NCBI GenBank assembly: GCA_023387655.1 | Contig: JAEWHR010000203.1 | Location: forward strand, 1 to 11,860 | DNA: 11,860 nucleotides | Direction of reading: 5' to 3' | DNA from: Bacillota bacterium | Lineage (GTDB): Bacteria > Bacillota > Clostridia > Lachnospirales > Lachnospiraceae | Program-made: the position numbers and the translations under genes | In this document: positions 5,460-11,860 of the stretch, piece after piece | Layout of the letters: the number at the start of each line of letters is the position of its first letter | Numbering within the stretch: the stretch's first letter is position 1 | Notes under the pieces: model-generated | The model's database searches: none | The model's input: the letters and a program-made list of their open reading frames with translations, nothing else | Told to the model about the DNA's origin: nothing

Positions 5460-8399
5460 TTGGCACAATGTAAGGTTAGTATAATTATGCCGGTTTATAA
5501 CGTAAGTCGTTATTTGCGCAACTGTTTGGACAGTATTGTAGCACAAACCATGAAGGATATTGAACTTATCGTGGTAAATGACGGAAGTACGGATGATAGT
5601 TTAAGTATATTAAAGGAATATGAGGCGCAGTATCCAGAGTGGATGCACGTATATACCACAGAAAATCGTGGCGTTAGCCATGCAAGGAATTATGGTATTG
5701 ACCGTGCAGTTGGAGAATACCTTTTGTTTGTAGATAGTGACGATTTTGTGGAACCAGAAATCTGTGAGAAGTTATATGAAAAGGCAGCGAAAGATAACAA
5801 TGATGTTGTTATTTGCCGTTATAACGACGTTTATGAAAATGCTGAGAAACAAACACTCACAGTGAAGCAAGGAAAGGCTTATGAAATCGTGATAGGTAGA
5901 AATTTTGACATTCATGAGACAAAATTCGAATTGACACATATTTCTCCGTTCCCATGGGACAAGCTTTACCGAAAAAGTTTATTTGATACCATCCGTTTTC
6001 CAGAGAAATTACGTTTTGAAGATCTTGCGATTATGTACTGCCTAATGACAAAGGCAAAAAGTATCGGAGTCATCGAAGACAGACTTTATAACTACCGTAG
6101 AGCCAGTGAAGGTAGCTTCCTAAGCAACTTTAGTGAGGGAACCTTGGATATCGTTACTGCTTTGAGACTTTTTATAAAGCAAATGAAGGAGCAAGGAAGT
6201 TATGAAGAGTTTAAGGAAGAAATTGAGTACATCTGTACGAGACATCTTTTAATTCGTTATAATGCTATTTTTGATACAGCAACAAAGGGGAAATTAGATA
6301 TAAAGAAGGAAATGATTCATAATTGTAATGACTTCTTTGAAGAAAATTTCCCAAAATGGAGAGAAAATCGTTATCTGTTGTATACTGCCTCCGGAGCAGC
6401 AAGAGCGAAGATGAGAAAGTATACGAGCAGAGGAAAGATGATTCGAACTGCCATCATACGTGAGTACACACCATTGTTTTGGGTGAAAATCATGCGTAAG
6501 GTGAAGAAGATAAAAGATAATATTAAGGGGAAATGGAAGAAGTTTTCGAAATCAAAGAATAAGTTCCGCTTTATCTATAACCGAATCCCTGGAGCCAAAT
6601 TGCTACATCTTCCAAACGATGTTCGATATACCATGTATTATGAAAAGTATAGTGTGAATGAGAAAGATGTGCTATTTGAATCCAAGCATGGCGATGACAT
6701 TGCTGGTAATATCTTTATGATGTTACAGGCCATGGGGGATGAGAAGTATCGTGATTTTCATATCATGCTTACCCTAAAGGAAGGAAATATCAGCGCATAT
6801 AGTGCTTTACTTGCTCGTTATGGAATTGATTATGTGGATATTATCACAACAGATAGTAAGGAGTATCTTAAGGTTCTTGCAACCGCGAAATATCTGATTA
6901 CGGATACTAGTTTTCCACCTTATTATATCAAACGTCCAGAGCAGGTTTATTTAAATACTTGGCATGGAACTCCATTAAAGGCGATGGGACGTATTGTACC
7001 AAAGAGAGAGTATGCCCTTGGTAATGTTCAACGTAACTTTTATTTGGCAGATTATCTTTTATATCAAAATAAGTTCTCCAGAGATATCTTTGTGGAGGAT
7101 TATATGCTTGCGCCTTTATTTAATGGGAAAGTTATGTTATCTGGATATCCAAGAAACTCTGCATTCTTTAATACAGAGCGTTATGATGCAATCCGTAGTG
7201 AGCTAGGTATTGAAGACATGCAGGTTATGGCATATATGCCAACTTGGCGTGGTTTATTAAATAAAAAGGAAAATAAAAAGCAGATTACAGAATTGACAAA
7301 TTATTTTTATGAATTGGATGATTTACTTCGTGATGATCAAATTCTTTATGTAAAACTGCATCCATTTGTAAAGTCAGCAATCAATTATGAAAATTTCACT
7401 CATATTGTGGCGTTTCCAGAAGAATATGAAACTTATGATTTCTTAAATGCTACGGATTTATTAATTACGGATTACTCCAGTATTATGTTTGACTATGCGG
7501 TATCAAAGAAAAAGATTATTCTATTTACCTACGATCGCGAGGAATATTTAAACAATCGTGGTATGTATTTAGATCTAAATGATCTGGAGTTTCCAATTGC
7601 GGATACAGTGGAACAATTAGCAGAAGAAATTAAGAAGGAGTCCAAATATCCGAAGTTTCATGAAGAATTCTGCAGTTTAGATTCTGCGGATACTGCGGAA
7701 GAGGTATGTGAGACATTATTCCTTAATAAAGAACCTAAGTTCTCATTAGAACCAATACAAAGAGAGAATAAAAAGAAGGTATTAATTTTAGTTAATGGAC
7801 TTAAAAATAATGCAACCTCGGAAGAATTAATGGAGCGTCTAAATGAACTAGATACAAATCGTTATGACATCTTCCTTTGTGCAAAAGCCTCCACAATCCG
7901 TAAGGCTACTTCTATGCTTTCTAAGTTAAGAGATGAAATTAATTATATACCATTAATGTTTGATGTTAATTACACAATCAAAGACCGTATCGCATGTTTA
8001 AAATCTTTCAAATTTGGATTTAGTTCTAAGAGGACAGAAAGTTTAATTCGCCAATTAGCAGAGCGTGAGAAAGTAAAGTATTTTGGAAACGTAAACTTTG
8101 ACATTGTAATTAACCTAACCTCTTTAGATAAAATCTTATTCCATATGTGTAAGTCTTTTGATGGTGCTAAGATTTTTAATATGAAAGCGTTTGATTATGA
8201 GAAGTATACTCAGAATAAAGACTATCGCAAATTTATGGATTACTATATAGATCGTATGGACGGTTATGATTATGTAGCGGGTACCGATCAGATTCTTAAG
8301 TTAGATCAGTCAGTATTTGAACAAAATCAGGTAAAGATTTGGGTTGGTGAAGAGTCAAAGCTTGAATTACCAGAGTTATTAAAGGAGGTTGACAGATAA
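5460..8399 (+). CDS. GT2 glycosyltransferase / CDP-glycerol glycerophosphotransferase fusion
   Basis: A 979-residue enzyme with three modules. Residues 5-230 are a GT2 GT-A domain (SIIMPVYN; NDGSTDD with Asp41; metal-binding VDSDD at 91-95). A basic linker (about 343-372) follows. Residues 385-735 match the TagF/TagB glycerophosphotransferase family: WHGTPLK (501-507), GYPRN (562-566), PTWRG (594-598), KLHP (632-635) and TDYSS (670-674). These transfer glycerol-phosphate from CDP-glycerol onto a membrane-linked acceptor. The last 200 residues (about 771-960) look like the first lobe of a GT4-type GT-B fold, with DIVINLTSLDK and a following GAKIFNMKAFD, without an evident sugar-nucleotide lobe. 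The start is TTG, supported by AGGAGG eight bases upstream. It heads the operon and overlaps the next gene by one base (TAATG). It probably acts at the inner membrane face. The acceptor and sugar are unknown. Confidence 0.88.
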   Translation: MAQCKVSIIMPVYNVSRYLRNCLDSIVAQTMKDIELIVVNDGSTDDSLSILKEYEAQYPEWMHVYTTENRGVSHARNYGIDRAVGEYLLFVDSDDFVEPEICEKLYEKAAKDNNDVVICRYNDVYENAEKQTLTVKQGKAYEIVIGRNFDIHETKFELTHISPFPWDKLYRKSLFDTIRFPEKLRFEDLAIMYCLMTKAKSIGVIEDRLYNYRRASEGSFLSNFSEGTLDIVTALRLFIKQMKEQGSYEEFKEEIEYICTRHLLIRYNAIFDTATKGKLDIKKEMIHNCNDFFEENFPKWRENRYLLYTASGAARAKMRKYTSRGKMIRTAIIREYTPLFWVKIMRKVKKIKDNIKGKWKKFSKSKNKFRFIYNRIPGAKLLHLPNDVRYTMYYEKYSVNEKDVLFESKHGDDIAGNIFMMLQAMGDEKYRDFHIMLTLKEGNISAYSALLARYGIDYVDIITTDSKEYLKVLATAKYLITDTSFPPYYIKRPEQVYLNTWHGTPLKAMGRIVPKREYALGNVQRNFYLADYLLYQNKFSRDIFVEDYMLAPLFNGKVMLSGYPRNSAFFNTERYDAIRSELGIEDMQVMAYMPTWRGLLNKKENKKQITELTNYFYELDDLLRDDQILYVKLHPFVKSAINYENFTHIVAFPEEYETYDFLNATDLLITDYSSIMFDYAVSKKKIILFTYDREEYLNNRGMYLDLNDLEFPIADTVEQLAEEIKKESKYPKFHEEFCSLDSADTAEEVCETLFLNKEPKFSLEPIQRENKKKVLILVNGLKNNATSEELMERLNELDTNRYDIFLCAKASTIRKATSMLSKLRDEINYIPLMFDVNYTIKDRIACLKSFKFGFSSKRTESLIRQLAEREKVKYFGNVNFDIVINLTSLDKILFHMCKSFDGAKIFNMKAFDYEKYTQNKDYRKFMDYYIDRMDGYDYVAGTDQILKLDQSVFEQNQVKIWVGEESKLELPELLKEVDR

Positions 8400-9502
8400 T
8401 GAAGGTAGGTGTTGTAACATTTCATAACGCTCATAATTATGGAGCGAGTCTTCAGACTTGGGCTCTTCAAAAAGTGTTGAAAAATCTTGGGACTGAACCA
8501 GGTGTAATTCATTATCATCCTTATATCATTGATAAGCTCTATGTTGCACCTAAGCTTGATACTACGAAAAAAAAGCTAAAATATATGCTAAAGAAAGATT
8601 ATCGCTCTCGTATCAAGTCTCAGGTTTATAAAAATAAACGTTATACGAAGTTTATTCGTAATAAATTTAATCTCATTGGTGATTATACGACCTATGAGGA
8701 ACTATTAAATGCTAATTTATCATTGGATGCCTATATCACTGGTAGTGATCAGGTATGGAACAGCGATCACACAGGTGGATTTGACCCAGCCTATACTCTT
8801 GACTTTGCAAAACCAGGTGCTAAGAAAATCTCTTATGCTGCCAGCGTTGGAAGAGAGTATATCCTACCTCAATATAGAGAACAATTCCGCCAAAGTCTTG
8901 AAAGCTATACAGCAATCTCAGTTAGAGAGGCAAGTGCACGACCAGCTATTGAGGCATTGACAGACAAACCAGTCGAAGTTGTACTTGATCCAACTTTATT
9001 GCTTGAGAAAAAAGATTATGAAGAGTTTAAAAAGCCAGGTCAGTTTAAGGGCCGATATATTCTGGTTTATATGATGGAAGCGAATAAGGAACTAGTTCAA
9101 TTTGCAAATCGTCTATCTGTTGCAATCGGACTTCCAATTATTCAAAGAAAATTACCTGGTGTATTTCGAAATGAGCTTGGTTCCTATTATGAGGATACTG
9201 CGGCAGAATTTTTAGGTGAGATTGAACAAGCAGAATATGTAATTACAAATTCCTTTCATGCAACAGTTTTTTCTCTTATATATGAAAAACCATTTATCTC
9301 TATGCTTCATACAAGTACAGGGGCAAGAACAAGCGATTTGCTTAAATCAGTAGGATTAGAGTCTCATCTGTTGTATCATATTGGTGATTTCCATGATATG
9401 AAACAGTTTGAGATTAAGGACGTGGAAGCATTAAGGCAGAGGATACGTGAGTTAAGAGAATCCTCTCTTGATTTCTTAAAACGCGCACTTGAGAATAAGT
9501 AA
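8399..9502 (+). CDS. Polysaccharide pyruvyl transferase family protein
   Basis: A 367-residue member of the PS_pyruv_trans family (CsaB/WcaK-like), enzymes that move pyruvate from phosphoenolpyruvate onto a sugar as a ketal. The N-terminal GVVTFHNAHNYGASLQTWAL is typical, as are GSDQVWN (115-121), SYAASVG (146-152), the middle SVREASARPAIE and VVLDPTLLL segments, and the conserved ITNSFHATVFSLI with His287. There is no signal peptide or membrane segment, so it likely works in the cytoplasm on lipid-linked precursors. Its ATG overlaps the stop of the preceding gene (TAATG), with AAAGGAGGT at 8381-8389 as ribosome binding site, implying translational coupling. Its substrate is not determined. 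In related organisms such groups can anchor SLH-domain proteins, but many family members pyruvylate other exopolysaccharides. Confidence 0.88.
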   Translation: MKVGVVTFHNAHNYGASLQTWALQKVLKNLGTEPGVIHYHPYIIDKLYVAPKLDTTKKKLKYMLKKDYRSRIKSQVYKNKRYTKFIRNKFNLIGDYTTYEELLNANLSLDAYITGSDQVWNSDHTGGFDPAYTLDFAKPGAKKISYAASVGREYILPQYREQFRQSLESYTAISVREASARPAIEALTDKPVEVVLDPTLLLEKKDYEEFKKPGQFKGRYILVYMMEANKELVQFANRLSVAIGLPIIQRKLPGVFRNELGSYYEDTAAEFLGEIEQAEYVITNSFHATVFSLIYEKPFISMLHTSTGARTSDLLKSVGLESHLLYHIGDFHDMKQFEIKDVEALRQRIRELRESSLDFLKRALENK

Positions 9503-9532
9503 ACAAAAAGCAAAGCAGGAATGAGGGTAGCT

Positions 9533-10552
9533 ATGAAACGATTAACAGCAGTTGTACCTTGTTTTAATGAAGAAGAAGTTCTTCCGATGTTTTATGAGGA
9601 AATCATGAGAGTCGCAGAAGAATTAAAAGAAGAAGTGGACTTCGAGGTATTGTTTGTTAATGATGGTTCCACGGATGGTACGCTACAGGTGATACGAAAG
9701 TTACGAGAAAGAGACAAGCGAGTTAAGCTTGTCTCCTTCTCGCGTAATTTTGGAAAAGAAGCAGCAATGTACGCTGGCCTGGAGCATTCGACCGGTGATT
9801 TTGTAGCTATTTTGGATGCTGATTTACAGCATCCACCAAAGATGTTAATTGAGATGTACCATGGGATTGTTTTGGAAGGATACGATAGTGTGGCAGCAAA
9901 ACGGGTCACAAGAGATGGAGAACCGAAAATTCGTTCTTTTTTCTCAAAAAAATTCTATGACATTTTATGTAGATTGAGTAAAATAGAAATTGTGGAAGGC
10001 TCTGTAGACTATCGGCTTATGACAAGGCAGATGGTAAATGCTGTTTTATCCATGAGTGAGAGAAACCGCTTTACAAAAGGAATCTTTGGATGGGTAGGCT
10101 TTCACACCAAATGGATTGCTTATGAGAATGTTGAGAGGGCAGCTGGGCAAACGAAGTGGTCTTATTGGAAATTATTTAAATACTCTTTGGAAGGAATCAT
10201 AGGGTTTTCCACTGCGCCTCTTGCGATGTCCTCCATATTAGGACTTGCTTTTTGTGGCTTCTCTATTTTAGCAATAATTTATATTGTAGTGAAAACAATT
10301 ATATGGGGAGATCCTACGAGTGGATGGCCATCCTTAGCTTGTATTATTTTGATGGTAAGTGGAATTCAATTATTCTGTATGGGTATTTTGGGACAGTATA
10401 TGGGTAAAACTTATATTGAAGTGAAGAATCGTCCAATTTATCTTGCGAGTATAATAGAGACAGACGAAGAGCAAGATGACATGCTATCTGAGACAGCATT
10501 AAAAATAGCACATAAAAATATCATGAAGGATGATAATAGTCTACAAGAATAG
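9533..10552 (+). CDS. Membrane GT2 glycosyltransferase (GtrB/DPM1-like)
   Basis: A family 2 glycosyltransferase of the type that moves a sugar from a nucleotide donor to polyprenyl phosphate. With this start it has 339 residues. The GT-A domain shows AVVPCFNEEEVLP, VNDGSTDGT (42-50), SFSRNFGKEAAMYAG, the metal-binding DADLQHP (95-101) and VDYRLM. Two hydrophobic helices follow, about 229-254 and 264-288, then a charged tail of roughly 50 residues. The ATG at 9533 is preferred to the one at 9521: GAGGG lies five bases before it, and the upstream ATG has only GGA directly against it. Related proteins (GtrB, CsbB, YkcC, ArnC) feed a sugar to a flippase or outer transferase that decorates teichoic acid or O-antigen. 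No GtrA-like flippase is seen in this window. It lies 30 bases after the pyruvyl transferase gene and in the same operon. Confidence 0.88.
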   Translation: MKRLTAVVPCFNEEEVLPMFYEEIMRVAEELKEEVDFEVLFVNDGSTDGTLQVIRKLRERDKRVKLVSFSRNFGKEAAMYAGLEHSTGDFVAILDADLQHPPKMLIEMYHGIVLEGYDSVAAKRVTRDGEPKIRSFFSKKFYDILCRLSKIEIVEGSVDYRLMTRQMVNAVLSMSERNRFTKGIFGWVGFHTKWIAYENVERAAGQTKWSYWKLFKYSLEGIIGFSTAPLAMSSILGLAFCGFSILAIIYIVVKTIIWGDPTSGWPSLACIILMVSGIQLFCMGILGQYMGKTYIEVKNRPIYLASIIETDEEQDDMLSETALKIAHKNIMKDDNSLQE

Positions 10553-10577
10553 AGCTTAGAAAGGAAGGACAAGTAGA

Positions 10578-10964
10578 ATGAAAAAAGTTATCACTTACGG
10601 TACTTACGACTTGTTACATGTTGGCCATATCAATTTGTTAAGAAGAGCAAAAGAATGTGGGGATTATCTAATTGTTGTATTATCCACTGACGAATTTAAT
10701 GCTATAAAGCATAAGACAGCTTATCATAGCTATGATGATAGAAAAACAATTTTGGAATCCATTCGATATGTGGACGAAGTGATACCAGAATATAATTGGG
10801 AACAGAAAATCAAAGATGTTGTAGATAATAATGTGGATGTGTTTGTTATGGGAGATGACTGGAAAGGACAGTTTGACTTTTTAAAGGATTATTGTGAAGT
10901 CATATACCTTCCAAGGACAGAAGGGATCTCAACCACAAAGATTAAGAATGATTTGCATAAATAA
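10578..10964 (+). CDS. tagD: Glycerol-3-phosphate cytidylyltransferase
   Basis: Makes CDP-glycerol from CTP and sn-glycerol 3-phosphate, the donor for teichoic-acid glycerophosphate units. Its 128 residues match the family's usual size of about 130. It shows the full nucleotidyltransferase signature: MKKVITYGTYDLLHVGH with HVGH (14-17), STDEFN, SYDDRKTILE, VFVMGDDWKG (88-97) and the CTP-binding RTEGISTTKIK (113-123). From memory it is close to Bacillus subtilis TagD in most segments. The protein is cytoplasmic. The ribosome binding site AAGGAAGGAC lies just before the ATG, and the gene sits 25 bases after the preceding gene. Its neighbours, two CDP-glycerol glycerophosphotransferase genes, are the expected consumers. 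Family and reaction are well supported by the sequence; use in wall rather than lipoteichoic acid is inference. Confidence 0.96.
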   Translation: MKKVITYGTYDLLHVGHINLLRRAKECGDYLIVVLSTDEFNAIKHKTAYHSYDDRKTILESIRYVDEVIPEYNWEQKIKDVVDNNVDVFVMGDDWKGQFDFLKDYCEVIYLPRTEGISTTKIKNDLHK

Positions 10965-11060
10965 TAGAGACACAATTAATAAATGATTGAGTAAGCAATG
11001 AGTTATATATTGGTAGTAAACTTAAATGTGCCTCATATATGCACAGGAAGAGGAGTGTAA
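10965..11060 (+). other. Gap between tagD and the last gene
   Basis: 96 bases with no gene. TGTGC (11027-11031) and GCACA (11041-11045) form a 5-bp stem just before the ribosome binding site GAAGAGGAG. There is no T-run, so no terminator, and no convincing promoter is seen. Read-through from tagD is the simplest reading, possibly with a hairpin modulating translation of the next gene. Confidence 0.35.
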
Positions 11061-11860
11061 ATGCTACGAAAAATCATAAAAAAAGGGATATTAGCCGTAT
11101 ATAAAATATTAAGGTTTATGCCACTCCAAAAGCGAACCATTTGCTTTATGAGTAACTTAGGGAGAAGTTATGGTGGTAATCCGAAAAGTATTTATGAAGA
11201 AATGGTACGGGAAGGTCTCGACCAAGAGTATCGTTGCATTTTTATTCTAGAGGATACAAATACGCCAATTCCTGGTAGAGTAAGGAAGGTAAAGATTTCT
11301 CGTTTCCGTTATTATTACTTCTTAGCTGTAGCCGGTATCTGGGTAAGTGATACAAGATTTCCGAACTACATAAAAAAACGTAAGGGAGTTACCTATCTAC
11401 AAACATGGCATGGTACTCCATTAAAAAAATTAGCCTTAGATATGACATCCTTATCCATGGCTGGTGAGGAATCACTAGAACAATATAAAGAAGAGTTTAA
11501 GAAAAATACTGCAACTTGGGACTATCTTATATCCCAGAATCCATTTTCAAGTGTAACTTTTAAAAGAGCATTTGATTTTCAAGGTGAGATATTAGAATAT
11601 GGGTATCCAAGGAATGATGTTTTGTTTAAGAAGAATAATTCTTATGATATAGACCAGATAAAAAAGAAGCTAAATCTACCCAGAGATAAAAAGATTATTC
11701 TTTACGCACCAACGTGGAGGGACAATGAATACCACGACAAAGCAAATTATAAATTTAGTGCTCCTCTTGATTATGATTATTTATATAAAGAATTAAAAGA
11801 TGAGTATGTGATATTGTTAAAGTATCACTATATGGTGAGGGAGAAGCTTCCGGTGGAACA
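11061..11860 (+). CDS. CDP-glycerol glycerophosphotransferase (partial, TagB/TagF-like)
   Basis: The first 266 codons of a gene that runs off the right edge. It is open throughout and starts with ATG after AGGAG, five bases upstream. The N-terminus is basic and amphipathic (MLRKIIKKGILAVYKILRFM), fitting association with the inner face of the membrane. Family motifs are clear: WVSDTRFPNYIKK, WHGTPLKKL (116-124), ISQNPFSS, GYPRND (181-186), APTWRD (216-221) and the start of the K-x-H motif (KYHYMV, 254-259). These enzymes transfer glycerol-phosphate from CDP-glycerol to a teichoic-acid linkage unit (TagB) or growing chain (TagF). The absence of an N-terminal extra domain and the compact layout do not settle primase versus polymerase. 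It follows tagD by 96 bases. Confidence 0.92.
   Translation, partial: MLRKIIKKGILAVYKILRFMPLQKRTICFMSNLGRSYGGNPKSIYEEMVREGLDQEYRCIFILEDTNTPIPGRVRKVKISRFRYYYFLAVAGIWVSDTRFPNYIKKRKGVTYLQTWHGTPLKKLALDMTSLSMAGEESLEQYKEEFKKNTATWDYLISQNPFSSVTFKRAFDFQGEILEYGYPRNDVLFKKNNSYDIDQIKKKLNLPRDKKIILYAPTWRDNEYHDKANYKFSAPLDYDYLYKELKDEYVILLKYHYMVREKLPVE

Overview
The window looks like a chromosomal segment of a low-GC, Gram-positive Clostridia-type bacterium, most like the Lachnospiraceae / Clostridium cluster XIVa. This is inferred from the AT-rich sequence, strong AGGAGG-type ribosome binding sites, a TagD very close to the Bacillus type, and the type IIA topoisomerase pair. The species cannot be fixed from the sequence alone. 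No mobile element, CRISPR array, tRNA or rRNA is visible.

Left part (1-4845, mostly minus strand). A type IIA topoisomerase pair is read right to left: the B subunit (parE/gyrB-like) first, then the A subunit (parC/gyrA-like), then a 49-residue unknown protein that ends in a strong, probably bidirectional, rho-independent terminator. The 212-base gap between the B and A genes holds a possible 15-codon leader peptide and a perfect 14-bp hairpin directly before the A-subunit gene. The first ~80 bases may carry the 3' end of a convergent plus-strand gene.

Middle part (4846-5459). This is a 614-base divergent intergenic region. It has a well-formed extended -10 promoter firing left into the topoisomerase genes and a consensus-like promoter firing right into the glycopolymer genes. 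Each transcript would start with a substantial 5' untranslated leader containing a hairpin.

Right part (5460-11860, plus strand). A tightly packed operon for a glycerol-phosphate-containing cell-surface polymer (teichoic-acid-like). It encodes a large three-part protein (GT2 glycosyltransferase, CDP-glycerol glycerophosphotransferase and a C-terminal partial GT4-like lobe), a polysaccharide pyruvyl transferase, a membrane-anchored GtrB/DPM1-like GT2 enzyme, the CDP-glycerol-forming enzyme TagD, and the start of a second CDP-glycerol glycerophosphotransferase that runs off the window. TagD makes CDP-glycerol, the two glycerophosphotransferases would use it, the GT2 modules add sugars, and the pyruvyl transferase would cap or decorate a sugar with a pyruvate ketal. 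The polymer structure is inference.

Nothing here is clearly a wholly new system. The most unusual items are the three-part fusion enzyme, the pyruvyl transferase inside a glycerophosphate-polymer operon, the leader-peptide/hairpin arrangement between the topoisomerase subunit genes, and a GyrA-box-like motif displaced to the extreme C-terminus of the A subunit.
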